Assembly (NCBI GenBank): GCA_031549905.1
Contig: JAVBPC010000011.1
Location: forward strand, 23,162-87,161
Direction: 5' to 3'
Source of the DNA: Avichristensenella sp031549905
GTDB taxonomy: Bacteria; Bacillota; Clostridia; Christensenellales; Aristaeellaceae
Length of the DNA: 64,000 nucleotides
The notes below the pieces were generated by a model. The model did no database searches, had not been told where the DNA came from, and saw nothing but the letters and a program-made list of their open reading frames with translations. Position 1 is the first letter of the stretch. Each line of letters opens with the position of its first letter. Below are positions 34,701 through 43,394 of the stretch, piece after piece. Made by a program: the position numbers and the translations under genes.

Positions 34701-35150
34701 GGTCATGGACTTGCCGGCGTTTTGCAGCTTGTCGCCCACGTTTTCAAGGTTGACGCCGAGCTTATACCAGCCGTTCTGGTTCAGCTTGATCTGGCTATTG
34801 ACCGCACCCAGCGCCTGCTCGGTTTGGGCGAGCTTGCTGCGGGCCTCCTCCAGCCTTGCTCCCAGCTTTTTCGTCTCCTCGGCATCCTCGCCCTTGACGC
34901 GTTTTGATTCCTCATAGGCTTTTTCGAGTTGATCGACCTTCTCCTTTTGGAGCTGCATGCGATTGGTCAGGGTTTCGGCGGAGGTTTTCAGCTGGCCGAC
35001 CACTTTGTTGAAATCGGTGAGCCCTGTGGATGAGGAGCGGAAAGAAGTTTGCACCTTGCCCATCTGGGTTTCCAGCCGGGAGAGCGCATCGTCGAACTTG
35101 CTGCTGTCCAGCGAGAGGCGAACGATCAGGTCGCCCAGTTCCTTGGCCAC
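31719..35150 (-). CDS. phage tail tape measure protein
   Basis: The 1143-residue protein sets tail length. The N-terminus is coiled coil (MAKELGDLIVRLSLDSSKFD, LTNRMQLQKEKVDQLEKAYE); residues about 165-500 hold the TMP core (GVEFESAFAGVRKTVDATEP, QLGVRGTDSLKKFTEVIAAL). Hydrophobic stretches near 560-640 and 700-770 suit membrane insertion. Residues about 810-990 are W-rich imperfect repeats (AWTTISTGISTGWTTL-like). I prefer the GTG at 35150, which has GGGAGGTG at correct distance, to the GTG at 35159. Confidence 0.9.
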   Translation of the reverse strand: MAKELGDLIVRLSLDSSKFDDALSRLETQMGKVQTSFRSSSTGLTDFNKVVGQLKTSAETLTNRMQLQKEKVDQLEKAYEESKRVKGEDAEETKKLGARLEEARSKLAQTEQALGAVNSQIKLNQNGWYKLGVNLENVGDKLQNAGKSMTALGTKLSLTVTAPIVALGTKAIQAGVEFESAFAGVRKTVDATEPEFQELSTAIKEMSERIPASTTELSGIMELVGQLGVRGTDSLKKFTEVIAALGVSTNLTQEEAATMFAQFANITGMDIGNVDKLGSSIVALGNNFATTENDILQMSMRVAGAGTQLGMSVSQIVAFATALSSVGIEAEAGGSAFSKLMINMKVAAETGIKGKEVIDKTGMSLRELQLLADQDGKAFKALASKMGLTTTELKGFMSSASDLDQFAAATGMTAEQFAKAYGEDAAGAMIKFLQGLKSIEENGGSAIVTLDEMGITEVRLRDAILRATGATDLFAEAQDMANTAWEENTALQNEANQRYVTTESQLTMLKNAANNLAIQFSEVMIPVMMKVVDKLRGLIEWLQGLSAEQKETIVKVAAVAAAIGPLLVVMGKVVPSVGTIMKVLAPLAKAIGGSQTAVGLLGKALALLTGPIGIVVAAIAGLVAIFVTLYNTNEEFRAKMDAIWAQICATFENVKAVFENTFTRFKESMEPVKEALGKLWETVQSVFLQIWNFLEPLIITIGVLLGGIVTVVIGVVNGILNALGPLIEAVINAVDVVLNIIGAVIALLNGDFSGAWEMVKNAVISFGDFFINIFTGIWAFLTGFWDGICAVASAFGVNLSSFFSDLWAGISAAASTAWAAFTTWLNGVWQGVCDGASGIWDALTTFFSGLWDGIKTGATTAWTNITSAISGAWDTFKTTATTAWNTICTNVKNAVDTAKAGIQNAWTTISTGISTGWTTLKTTASTVWTGITSTVTSLITGAKEGIVNAWESIKAGVKTAWDGVTGIFKAPIEAVSTWLTEKVEWFKGLFSFEWKLPSFKLPKIDVTWKEIGWGIKLPSLSLNWNALGGIFDKPTIFNTPNAGLQGVGEAGPEAILPLNTLWQEMSVRLKQGMREVLREADQAKGAREESLLAALVAAFGNREPVSGAPNVQVTQHIYANETSYAAQQREAARQFRQIARAIG

Positions 35151-35168
35151 GGAGGTCACCTCCCTTCG

Positions 35169-35366
35169 CTAGAGCGGTCGTTTATCGCGAGATTGCTTGT
35201 TGTTCATGCGGCAGTGACAACAAAAAAGCGCATGCACCTTTCGCAAAGTGCAGCGCCAAAAGAGGGATTCCGGCATCCGCAGGACCACCGTGCCGATATA
35301 AAACAGCGTCACCCAGTCGAGCATCTCAGCACTGGGTGACGCCGCGTCGGCGAAGGAGTCCCACAT
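35169..35366 (-). CDS. tail assembly chaperone, -1 frameshift extension (gpGT-like)
   Basis: The frame reads on upstream of its first ATG through RPYLTAMWDSFADAASP and is -1 relative to the chaperone gene whose stop is at 35372. The C-terminal MPESLFWRCTLRKVHALF is the characteristic E-x-x-FW-x-x-TxRK block of gpT-type extensions. Like lambda gpG/gpGT, a fraction of ribosomes should shift to make the long form, which binds the tape measure protein. No ideal slippery heptamer is obvious near the overlap, so the slip site is unresolved. Confidence 0.6.
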   Translation of the reverse strand: MWDSFADAASPSAEMLDWVTLFYIGTVVLRMPESLFWRCTLRKVHALFCCHCRMNNKQSRDKRPL

Positions 35367-35371
35367 CGCCG

Positions 35372-35713
35372 TTAGGTAGGGTCGGCGGGCGCGGTCTCCT
35401 GGGCTGCGGCCTCACCGCTGGGCATCGCGTCCAGCAGCGCCTTGGAGATAGCGTCCATCACGACTTCGAGGTTTTGCATGGTAACCATGCCGCCAACCTG
35501 CTTAGCAGTGAGGCTCTCGTCCTCATGCAGCAGCCCCGCCCATAGCAACGTGCGCGCCGCTTTCATGGAGCCGGTTTGCATCGCTTTGAAGGCGGCATCC
35601 ATGCTGCCGTACACCTCCTCCAGCTCCGAGAAGCTGTTCAAGTCGTAGAGCCGCATGCGGGGTTTGTCCAGTTGAATGGCGATGGCGGCGGATTTGATAT
35701 CTTGAAGGGACAT
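35372..35713 (-). CDS. tail assembly chaperone (gpG-like)
   Basis: The 113-residue protein (MSLQDIKSAAIAIQLDKPRM, RLYDLNSFSELEEVYG, SLTAKQVGGMVTMQNLEVVM) matches short chaperones encoded between the major tail protein and tape measure in siphoviruses. It should keep the tape measure protein soluble until the tube polymerises. It is followed in the -1 frame by the extension at 35169-35366. Confidence 0.75.
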   Translation of the reverse strand: MSLQDIKSAAIAIQLDKPRMRLYDLNSFSELEEVYGSMDAAFKAMQTGSMKAARTLLWAGLLHEDESLTAKQVGGMVTMQNLEVVMDAISKALLDAMPSGEAAAQETAPADPT

Positions 35714-35731
35714 GGTGCGGCCTCCTTTATC

Positions 35732-36316
35732 TTACGGCTCCTCGGGTTCCGGCTCGGCGGGCGGCGGGGTTGGGTACACGGACTTGAACCAGAAATCCGC
35801 CGCGGTAAAACCGGGGTCGCCGCTGTCGGCGATGATCTGCCAGTTGCCGTCGTGCTCGCGCTTGATGAAGGTGCCGGACAGCTTGGGCAACCGCCAGGCG
35901 GCGCTGTCGGTGGATGTAGCGTATTCGTCCTCCACGAGAGAGAACTTGCCCTTGTACAGCCACACGAATCGGAACCGGCCCGGCTGGGGCTGGCTCAGGA
36001 ACCCAATGGCCAGATAGGGCGGCTCATCGGTGTCCTTCATGGTCATCACGCCATCCTGGTAGGTATGGCCGAGCAGGGCGGCCTGCGCCTTGATGGGCAG
36101 TGTCGCCAGTTCCAGTTCCAGCGTAATGTCGCCCAGGGCATTGGCGATGTCAAAAACGCCATCATCCGCATAAAGCTTCTCCTGATTGGAGGACGGGCTG
36201 ATCTTCGCGGATATCGCGCCGACCAGAGGCTTCGGGGCCTGATACTCCAGCTTCGCGGCGGTATCGGTGGTCAGAATCGCGTAATGCAGATTCCGCAAGG
36301 ATTGTCTTTGGGTCAT
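35732..36316 (-). CDS. major tail protein (phi13-like)
   Basis: The 194-residue tube protein has GISAKIS-type and ANALGDITLELELATLPIKA, QAALLGHTYQDGVMTM and EPPYLAIGFLSQPQPGRFRF, the conserved blocks of the phi13-type major tail protein family, and a Pro/Glu-rich tail. The start at 36316 (MTQRQSLR) follows AAAGGAG. It precedes the chaperone and tape measure genes as expected. Confidence 0.8.
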   Translation of the reverse strand: MTQRQSLRNLHYAILTTDTAAKLEYQAPKPLVGAISAKISPSSNQEKLYADDGVFDIANALGDITLELELATLPIKAQAALLGHTYQDGVMTMKDTDEPPYLAIGFLSQPQPGRFRFVWLYKGKFSLVEDEYATSTDSAAWRLPKLSGTFIKREHDGNWQIIADSGDPGFTAADFWFKSVYPTPPPAEPEPEEP

Positions 36317-36327
36317 ATGCTTCTCCT

Positions 36328-37353
36328 TTACTCCCACGGGGTGGGCAGTTGGCATTTGATTTCATAGGTCGCCGACTTGACGTACACGGCGCTGGCAACC
36401 CCGTAGTTGGTCGATGCACCGCTGCCGGTAATGCCCGCGTACCCGCCGCCGTTCACGCTCACGGCATAGCTGTAGCTGTACGATCCCGTGCCGCCCGTCG
36501 CGGTGGTGATCAGCGGGAGCGTTTCGCCCACGGTCGCCTGCGTCCGCCCCACGGACAGCGTTGCCGAAAGCCCGGTCCCCGGCCCCGGTCCGCCGCCGCT
36601 GCTTGTGCTTCGGTACACCCGCCCGGTGGCGGGGTCAATGTATGCGTTTGCCGCGCTGCTGGTGGTGTCGTTTGGGTTGATATACAACCCGGATTCCGCC
36701 GATAGCGGCAGCCGCGCCCGCACACTGCCTTCACCCAAAATGAAATAGTCCATGTTGCCAATGCGGAAAATGAGGCCACCGGTGGCGCGCACCGTGGGGC
36801 CGAAATCCGGGTCGTCTGTGATGCTAAGGTCACCAAGCTGCACAAACCCGTTCGCGCTCAAAATGATGCTGCTTCCGTTGTGCAGAGAATCGGCACCAAT
36901 CGTAAACCCGCCGATCACCCCGCCCAGCGCGCGGATGATCCCCGTCAGCGTCAAATCCCCCGTTGCCATTTCCTGCTGAAACACCACGTCGCCGTTGCTG
37001 TTCAGGATCGTCAGCCCATTCCCGGCAAACACCAGCCGTCCGCCGTCCACCGCAGCCTGTATGCCGTCGGTCGTCACCTTGATCTCCGTCAGTTTGCCTT
37101 CCACGCCCGAAACCGTCAGCGCCAGCCCTTCCGCCGTTTCCTGAATCTCCAGCACGTTGCCTTCTGTGTCCTTGATCGTCTTGCGCACGCCGGGGGCCAA
37201 GTCCTCCAGGCGTAGCCGCCCGAACCGGCGGTATATATCGTCAAATATCTCAGAAAGCCGCACAACAAACTTTTTGCCCGCCTCACTCCAGTCAGACGGC
37301 ACGTTCAGCGGCTCATATTGGTGCGTGTGATTGACATTGCTCTTGTCCGCCAT
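36328..37353 (-). CDS. phage structural protein, tail-fibre-like
   Basis: I recognise no specific family for this 341-residue protein. The N-terminus (MADKSNVNHTHQYEPLNVPS, RRFGRLRLEDLAPGV) is followed by beta-rich repeats (LEIQETAEGLALTVSGVEGK; GDLTLTGIIRALGGVIGGFT) like those in fibre stalks, and a C-terminal Ig-like segment (ITTATGGTGSYSYSYAVSVN). AAGGAGG precedes its ATG. Its place between head and tail genes is unusual for a siphovirus and fits a podovirus-type appendage carried with the N4-like head. Confidence 0.6.
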   Translation of the reverse strand: MADKSNVNHTHQYEPLNVPSDWSEAGKKFVVRLSEIFDDIYRRFGRLRLEDLAPGVRKTIKDTEGNVLEIQETAEGLALTVSGVEGKLTEIKVTTDGIQAAVDGGRLVFAGNGLTILNSNGDVVFQQEMATGDLTLTGIIRALGGVIGGFTIGADSLHNGSSIILSANGFVQLGDLSITDDPDFGPTVRATGGLIFRIGNMDYFILGEGSVRARLPLSAESGLYINPNDTTSSAANAYIDPATGRVYRSTSSGGGPGPGTGLSATLSVGRTQATVGETLPLITTATGGTGSYSYSYAVSVNGGGYAGITGSGASTNYGVASAVYVKSATYEIKCQLPTPWE

Positions 37354-38825
37354 CAGTCTTCCTCCTTCTCCGCCGTCAGCTGCAGCCCGCCCATCAGGTG
37401 CCATGCCGCACCGGCGGGCGCTTCAATCTCGAACCGGAACCGCCGCCCGCTGCCCCCGAATGCCAGCCGCTTCACCTTCGGGTTTTCGCTTGCCGGGGCG
37501 ATGTACGACTTTGTCTTCGCCTTCTTCTCCGTGCGGATCGTGATGGTCAGCCGTATCGCGGTTTTCGCTACCACGGCAAGCCGCACGGCAAACCCGCCCC
37601 ACTTGCAGTCCATCCGGCCAAGGTCCAGCCAAGGCGATACCCACCGGCACTTTTCCGCGCCGGTTTCCGCCGCGTCCTCACCCCATCGGAAAACCCGGCC
37701 CGGCTGCGTCGCTGATGTGAACAGCAGCGCGTCATCCGTCGGCAGGAAGTCCTTGACCGTCACACCGTCCCGCAGCAGCCAGGTCCTTTCCGCCAGGTTC
37801 ACCACCAACACCGCGTTGTTGACGGCGCTCCCGTCCAGGGGAAGCGCGCAGAAATACTTCTCCTTATAAAAACAAGCGGTGGCATTGGTTAAAGCACCCC
37901 GGTTCATTCGCCCAAACACATCCCTGGCATACTGCTGGTAGTACGGCTCCACGGTCATCCCGTTGTACCGCAGCAGCCCGTCCATCCCCAGCAGCAGCAC
38001 GTTGTCCAGCGCCACGGCTACCGTGTCCCACGCCACCGCGCCGCCGCCGTACTGCTCCTTGAAGATGTACTGGCCTGGGTCAGTGCCCAGAATCCGCCAC
38101 ACCCTGCTTTTCTTGAACGCCAGCAGCTGCGCGCCGAAAGGCACCAGCGCCGTGAAGCTGTCCCCATCCCATGACGGCTGCTGGATATCGCCCGCACCGT
38201 CCTCCGGGATGTCCACGTTGGGTTCCCAGTTGAACGGGTCAAAAGGCGCGGAGTACAACAGCGTGTCCGGGTCGTCGTCAATCGCGCCACCCCAGATCCT
38301 CTCCGCGTGCCGCGAAATTACCCCAAACTTCTTGGGTGTAGAGACCTGCTGAGCCGTCATGGTGTCCCCGCACACGCAGACCATCCCATCCTTTGCATTG
38401 GACAGCAGCAGGATGTCCACGGGGGCGTCAGAACCTTCCGGGTTCATTTCGTACGTCGCCCAACTCCACGCGTCCAGCGCGTACGCCTCAATGCCCTCCG
38501 GCATCCCAATCTCCTGCCATACCACGCCGCCCGGCAGCATCCAGTACAGCTTCCCGCCAGATGCAGCCACCAGCACATCGCGCTCGCCCTCCGCCGCGTG
38601 CCATCTGCGGTGCAAGCGCATCAGGGTGCCGATGGGACCGGGCAGCGCTGCGCCCAGCATACAATGCTTCGCCGCCGGGGCCAGCACGCCGCCCGTGGTA
38701 TCCACATTTACCGCCTCTGCCGCGTATCCGGCGTCCACGTTCATTTTGTCGCCATCCTGGAAAAGGCCCAGAAACTGGGGGATGCGCAGCACCGCCTCAT
38801 ATGCGCCCATTGATACGTTTGCCAT
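37353..38825 (-). CDS. phage head-proximal structural protein, beta-propeller-like
   Basis: The 490-residue protein begins MANVSMGAYEAVLRIPQFLG and is beta-rich with repeated short blocks (GGKLYWMLPGGVVWQEIG, ERIWGGAIDDDPDTLLYSAP, RVWRILGTDPGQYIF, DNVLLLGMDGLLRYNG), resembling propeller-like tail or head-completion proteins of podoviruses. I cannot name the family. Its start at 38825 overlaps nothing, and its stop abuts the next gene (shared base 37353). It probably stabilises the portal vertex (inference). Confidence 0.55.
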   Translation of the reverse strand: MANVSMGAYEAVLRIPQFLGLFQDGDKMNVDAGYAAEAVNVDTTGGVLAPAAKHCMLGAALPGPIGTLMRLHRRWHAAEGERDVLVAASGGKLYWMLPGGVVWQEIGMPEGIEAYALDAWSWATYEMNPEGSDAPVDILLLSNAKDGMVCVCGDTMTAQQVSTPKKFGVISRHAERIWGGAIDDDPDTLLYSAPFDPFNWEPNVDIPEDGAGDIQQPSWDGDSFTALVPFGAQLLAFKKSRVWRILGTDPGQYIFKEQYGGGAVAWDTVAVALDNVLLLGMDGLLRYNGMTVEPYYQQYARDVFGRMNRGALTNATACFYKEKYFCALPLDGSAVNNAVLVVNLAERTWLLRDGVTVKDFLPTDDALLFTSATQPGRVFRWGEDAAETGAEKCRWVSPWLDLGRMDCKWGGFAVRLAVVAKTAIRLTITIRTEKKAKTKSYIAPASENPKVKRLAFGGSGRRFRFEIEAPAGAAWHLMGGLQLTAEKEED

Positions 38826-38838
38826 GTCCGCGCCCCCC

Positions 38839-39396
38839 TTATGGATAGATGTTAATAAACCGATCCCGCTTGCCCTTTGCGCCGCCCTCGGCGTATAGCC
38901 GCGCCACCATTTCCTCAACAGACTGCCGGAACGCCATCCCGCGCTGCTGCTTCTGCGGGTTCCCATTCCGGTACAGGCACCACGTCGCCCAGTCGGCAAT
39001 CGCGTCATGTGTCCAGTCCGGCAGCAAGGGCGCGTCATCCTCCCCGCCCAGCACCGGGAACTCATCGTCTCCCACATGTTTCTTTTCCCACGCGTGCAGC
39101 AGCCGGTCATACCCGTCATTCACATACTGATCCAGAAACGGCAGGAAGTCCACCAGGTCGTCCGCGTCGTTTCCGGTCTGGAACAGGGCGCGCACCTTGA
39201 TCTCCTGCAGCGTCATACCCGCGGCCCCCTGCACAATCTGCATGTACACGCCGTTTACCGCCACGGGCACCACGAATTCCTGATTTGCATTCTCCCTGTC
39301 CGTGATGGGTAGCCGCACGCCCACCTTGGGTGCGTCGTTCAGCACGTCCAGCATGGATTTTTTCTCTGCAACAGCTTCCACCTTGTTTACCATCAT
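38839..39396 (-). CDS. head-tail connector/adaptor protein
   Basis: The 185-residue protein has a helical C-terminal half (VDFLPFLDQYVNDGYDRLLH, DAIADWATWCLYRNGNPQKQ, GMAFRQSVEEMVARLYAEGG) of the kind found in gp6-like head-tail adaptors, with an N-terminal beta segment. AAAGGAGACA precedes its ATG. It follows the capsid gene, as connectors usually do. Confidence 0.6.
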   Translation of the reverse strand: MMVNKVEAVAEKKSMLDVLNDAPKVGVRLPITDRENANQEFVVPVAVNGVYMQIVQGAAGMTLQEIKVRALFQTGNDADDLVDFLPFLDQYVNDGYDRLLHAWEKKHVGDDEFPVLGGEDDAPLLPDWTHDAIADWATWCLYRNGNPQKQQRGMAFRQSVEEMVARLYAEGGAKGKRDRFINIYP

Positions 39397-39452
39397 TGTC
39401 TCCTTTCATAAATGGGCGGGAAGCTTCCGCCACCCGCTCTGTCGGTTCTTTT

Positions 39453-40682
39453 TTAGCCGCTCACGCCATGCTCAATCCGGCAGATGCGCAGATCGTCCAG
39501 GATTGCCCCGCAGAACGCGGGAGCCTTCCACGCCACCGTCGCGCGCTGCGCGATGGGGTCCAATGCGCCGGACGAGCCGGGCGGATTGATGATGATCCGT
39601 ACCGCGTCCTTGCCACCCAAAGACACGCTGCCAATGGCGTTGTCGCCGTAGACGAGTGTGCTGTGCACGGGCATCCCGCTTGCGCCGCCGCCGGTGGGTA
39701 CGATCACGGCATTAGCCGCCATCGTCGTCTGCGGCCACCAGCGCAGGTAGATAAACGCGTTCGTACCGTCCGTAGGCACCACGCGCTCGATTGCGACACT
39801 CTCCTGTGTGGCCGCAGCGCTTGACGCCTTTACGTCCACCAGCTTCCCGACGAGCTGCCGCGCCACATACGGCGTGATCAGCGCATGATTGGCCGTAATT
39901 GTCAGTTTGCGATTGGCGGCGTCCACCGCCGAAACGGTCAGGCTGGCAGTCGAACCGAATAGGTTCGTCTCCGGTTTGAAGACCATGGAGTTGGGCGTCT
40001 CCAGGAACTTGATACCCAGCATCCGGCCCACCTCGTACTTCTCCATGTTGGCCGTGTTCTGGTACTTGGCAACATCGGTCCATAGCGGATCGTCCGTCAG
40101 GTCATACTTTGTCTGCGGCCCGATGATCGCCCGGTAGAACCCGTCCGAGAACTTGGGTACGGAGTTCATCTCCATGAACCGCACGATTTTTTTCAGTTCT
40201 TCGCTGGTCAGCACGTCCGAAGACGTCAGCACCGCGCGGCTCGTCTTGCCCCCCGCGTAGAACACATTGGTCCCGGTGTTGTAGGCGTTGCGCAAAATGG
40301 TGTCCAGGCTCAGCCTCGCCTGATCGGACAGCAACGTCGCGGACATCTTCTGCGTATCGTCCAGCAAAAAGAAGTTCGCTTCGTCCGTCAGCTCGATGTG
40401 CCCGCCGTAGGGACTAACCTCCACGCGGAAGTCCGTCATCTCGATCGTCTGCCCGGCAGGGGTGACGCCGGATTCCAGTGGGGTCGTGATCGGGGCAAGC
40501 CGCGTGGGCTTGCGGAACCGGACCTGCTTGCCGTTGTGCTTGGGCAATGGCACCTTTTGCGCGTGCGTGGCGTGCACCAGGTTCGGCATCAGGTAGCGCT
40601 GCAGCGTCGCATCGTAGTACTCCTGTACGGACGGCGCTACGCCAGGCGACGTGGTCTTGTTCAAATTGTCAAATACCGCCAT
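39453..40682 (-). CDS. N4-gp56 family major capsid protein
   Basis: The 409-residue protein shows the hallmarks of the N4 gp56 capsid family: SVQEYYDATLQRYLMPNLVH, QKVPLPKHNGKQVRFRKPTR, DFRVEVSPYGGHIELTDEAN, SLDTILRNAYNTGTNVFYAG and GKDAVRIIINPPGSSGALDP. It forms the head shell. AGGAGGGAA lies before the ATG. Its neighbours are the scaffold and portal genes upstream and the connector downstream. Confidence 0.85.
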   Translation of the reverse strand: MAVFDNLNKTTSPGVAPSVQEYYDATLQRYLMPNLVHATHAQKVPLPKHNGKQVRFRKPTRLAPITTPLESGVTPAGQTIEMTDFRVEVSPYGGHIELTDEANFFLLDDTQKMSATLLSDQARLSLDTILRNAYNTGTNVFYAGGKTSRAVLTSSDVLTSEELKKIVRFMEMNSVPKFSDGFYRAIIGPQTKYDLTDDPLWTDVAKYQNTANMEKYEVGRMLGIKFLETPNSMVFKPETNLFGSTASLTVSAVDAANRKLTITANHALITPYVARQLVGKLVDVKASSAAATQESVAIERVVPTDGTNAFIYLRWWPQTTMAANAVIVPTGGGASGMPVHSTLVYGDNAIGSVSLGGKDAVRIIINPPGSSGALDPIAQRATVAWKAPAFCGAILDDLRICRIEHGVSG

Positions 40683-40703
40683 CTATGATTCCCTCCTAGC
40701 GGG

Positions 40704-41489
40704 TTACTCCCGCGCGTCGTATGTTTTGCCTGCGTCCAGAGACGCGTTGAACTTTGCGAACTCCGCGTCGCTCATGTCATGAAACGACCGGCTCGCTTTG
40801 GTATGGTTTGGCGCGCGGACGACACCCGGCACGCGCGGGGTTTTGGCCGAAGCCCGACCCAGCAACGCGTACACTGCCTCAAAGTCCGCACCCACCAGCA
40901 CGGCGTTTTTCACCGTTTCGTCCTCGCGGAACAGCGCCAGCATGTCCGGCCCACCGCGCTTTGCGATGTCCTGCGCCTGTTGATTCAGCAGCTCCGCCCG
41001 CGCCCGAACCTCCGCGTCCTGCACTGGCGCGTCCGGCTTTGCAAACCTGCCCTGTGTGTCCCGCGGCTGTTCCGGCTTTTCCGGCTGCACGGGCATGCCC
41101 TTCCGAAGCCTGACCAGCTCCAGCGCGGTTTCCTTGTCCGCCACCTTCCCGCTTGCTACCAGCGCTTCCGCCTCACGTTCCATCGCAAGCTCCCGCAGCG
41201 GCGCGATCTGCGCCTCCTGCTCCTGGATGAAACCGGCCTTCCAGGCTTCAAACTCGGCTTTCGCCTGGTTGTACCCCTTCTGACGCTCCGCTTCCCGCGT
41301 CTTTTGCATCCATCCGGGCTCCGGTTTCTTGCCGGGTTCTGTTGCCGGGTCAGGCTGCTCCGCAGGCTCTTCCGCGCCCAGCACCTCCGAAAGCGGGGTG
41401 CCGGATTTCTCTTCGGCCACCTCTTGTACAGCGTCGTCCTGTACGGCGTCCGTGTCCTGCATTTCGACCGTCTTTTCCATATCGCCCAT
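40704..41489 (-). CDS. capsid scaffolding protein
   Basis: The 261-residue protein is acidic and helical, with a Pro/Glu-rich N-terminus, coiled-coil segments (AFIQEQEAQIAPLRELAMER-like; FEAWKAGFIQEQEAQ) and a basic C-terminal helix region (HTKASRSFHDMSDAEFAKFN) that could contact the shell. Position directly before the capsid gene supports the scaffold role; sequence alone is not diagnostic. Confidence 0.65.
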   Translation of the reverse strand: MGDMEKTVEMQDTDAVQDDAVQEVAEEKSGTPLSEVLGAEEPAEQPDPATEPGKKPEPGWMQKTREAERQKGYNQAKAEFEAWKAGFIQEQEAQIAPLRELAMEREAEALVASGKVADKETALELVRLRKGMPVQPEKPEQPRDTQGRFAKPDAPVQDAEVRARAELLNQQAQDIAKRGGPDMLALFREDETVKNAVLVGADFEAVYALLGRASAKTPRVPGVVRAPNHTKASRSFHDMSDAEFAKFNASLDAGKTYDARE

Positions 41490-41553
41490 GAGAATCCCCT
41501 TTCAAGCCTTTCGGCATCGCACCGGCACGGAAACGCGCGGATGCGTATATGTG

Positions 41554-41577
41554 AAAACCCCTCGAAATCGAGGGGTT
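41554..41577 (-). terminator. hairpin terminator between portal and scaffold genes
   Basis: On the minus strand AACCCCTCG and CGAGGGGTT form a perfect 9-bp stem with an ATTT loop, followed by TTC. It may attenuate rather than end head-gene transcription. Confidence 0.55.
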
Positions 41578-41585
41578 CCCGCCCG

Positions 41586-43394
41586 TTATGTCGCCGCCAT
41601 CGGCAGCTGGTTGTCCGTCATATCCTCTCCCGGATACATACCATCGCGCGCAGTATCGTCCTGTGTCATCAGCGCCTCTTTCAGGTTCGCGTTCTCCTGC
41701 TGCAACGCTTCCACGCCCTGCGCCATCTGCTCCATCTGCGCCATCGCCTGGTGCAGCATGTCCGCCTCAGCCTCCACCTGCCGCAGCACCGGCATGATCC
41801 GATCCTTCCCGTCCACCTGCAATATCTCAAACAGCGCCGTTAGCGGGAAATGCTGTTGCTTCTGCGCCGCCATCGAATACGCCTGGATGAACAGCTCGTT
41901 CATCGCCTGCACCCGCATCGGGTTCCTGCGCTGTACCTGCACCTGCACGCTGTACGGCGGGGGCGGCAGCGGCCCTTTCTTCCGCTTTCCGAACAGGTGC
42001 GCCGCGCTCATGTCCACTTCGCGCACCTTGCCCTCCTTGCCCGTGATCAGGCGCACCGTCTTTTCGTCGAAGAACTCCGACACCAGCCACACAATCTGCT
42101 CCACCATGTCCTGGAACCCCTGGTTCAGCGTGGCGCTGCGCATTCGGGTCTGCTTGCCGCCCGCCTCCTGCAGGCTCGCAATCGCGCTGGCAGCCGTGAC
42201 GCCGCCCGCCGTTTCACCCCGCGTAAACTGGTTCTGCCCGCTGTCCTGCTTTAAATCGGTCTGCAGTTGGATCGCTATGGCCGACGGCGCGCTGGAAAAC
42301 AGCGGCGTGATCAGCCATTGCAAGCCGGTCCGGTCGATGTTATCCCCCTCGACGATGGCCTTGCTGTAATCGGTCAGCGCGTCATTGTCGATCTTGGCGT
42401 GCCGGTTGATCAGCAGCTTCGGCTTGGACGACATGCGCATGTTCTCGTCCATGTAGTGATAATACCGGTTGATCGCGCGCATCGTGGGGGCCTGCTCCTG
42501 CGCCATGCCCAGGCCCACCGGCAGCCCCTCCACGCGGTTGTACACATCCACGATGAACGGATACAGCCCGTGCGCGTACACGTCCCGCATGTGATCCAGC
42601 AGCGCGCCCCCGGCCAGCAGCGCCACGTTGATGCTGTACTTGCCGGTCTTCTTCTCATACCGCCGGTACCAGTATTCCAGCAGCATCGCGCGGTCCTCGT
42701 CGTCCGGCTGCTTCGTCGCCCAGGCTTCCGGCACGCCCACGCTCTCGTGCGCATAGTCCTCGCCCGCCACATACGGCGCCTGCTCCGGGTAATGCGCCGC
42801 GTACCACGACAGCGGGTGCCACGATACCTTGATCAGCGCCCGCGCGTCCTGGATGTTCTCCGCCACCGGATCCCACAGAAACGCCTCCACCGGCCAGCGC
42901 AGCACGCCGATGTTCCCGCGCCCGTGGTCCAGGTCTTCATCCCAGTACACCTGCCGGATCGCGGTGCCCGTCACAAACAGGTCCTCCGCCACCGCCCGGT
43001 GCGTGCGCTCATAGTTGTTCTGCGCCAGGATGAACCGCACAACATCCGTCAGGTCTTCCGCCGCATCCTGCATCTGCGGCGTCTCCGGCAGCATCACCGC
43101 CTCGGGCATGTTGTCCATCTGGTCGGCGATGCAGTTGTTCAGGTTGGATTTCAGCGTCTGCATCTGGAGCGCCCGCTGCGCCTGAGGGGTGCCGGGCAGG
43201 TCCTGCTTCGGGTCGTCCAGCAGCGCGATCCGCCTGCCCTCTTTGGCCCAGTCGTGCGCCTCTTTGCAGCCTGCCGTATAGGTCCGCAGGCGGCTGTACG
43301 CCTCTTCCACCAGTGCCTTTTCCGCCTCAGACAGCGGCTGCTCCCCCGGCGCGGGGGCCGCTTCCTGCTGCGCGCCGTACGTTTTTTCTGTCAC
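41586..43394 (-). CDS. phage portal protein
   Basis: The 602-residue protein forms the DNA-entry ring. It is large, like podovirus portals, with LNNCIADQMDNMPEAVML, WDEDLDHGRGNIGVLRWPVE, DPVAENIQDARALIKVSWHP and HYMDENMRMSSKPKLLINRH. The C-terminus is a coiled coil (AEADMLHQAMAQMEQMAQGV, EALQQENANLKEAL). Translation probably starts at the GTG overlapping the terminase stop. This size and pattern agree with an N4/P22-like head module. Confidence 0.8.
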   Translation of the reverse strand: MTEKTYGAQQEAAPAPGEQPLSEAEKALVEEAYSRLRTYTAGCKEAHDWAKEGRRIALLDDPKQDLPGTPQAQRALQMQTLKSNLNNCIADQMDNMPEAVMLPETPQMQDAAEDLTDVVRFILAQNNYERTHRAVAEDLFVTGTAIRQVYWDEDLDHGRGNIGVLRWPVEAFLWDPVAENIQDARALIKVSWHPLSWYAAHYPEQAPYVAGEDYAHESVGVPEAWATKQPDDEDRAMLLEYWYRRYEKKTGKYSINVALLAGGALLDHMRDVYAHGLYPFIVDVYNRVEGLPVGLGMAQEQAPTMRAINRYYHYMDENMRMSSKPKLLINRHAKIDNDALTDYSKAIVEGDNIDRTGLQWLITPLFSSAPSAIAIQLQTDLKQDSGQNQFTRGETAGGVTAASAIASLQEAGGKQTRMRSATLNQGFQDMVEQIVWLVSEFFDEKTVRLITGKEGKVREVDMSAAHLFGKRKKGPLPPPPYSVQVQVQRRNPMRVQAMNELFIQAYSMAAQKQQHFPLTALFEILQVDGKDRIMPVLRQVEAEADMLHQAMAQMEQMAQGVEALQQENANLKEALMTQDDTARDGMYPGEDMTDNQLPMAAT

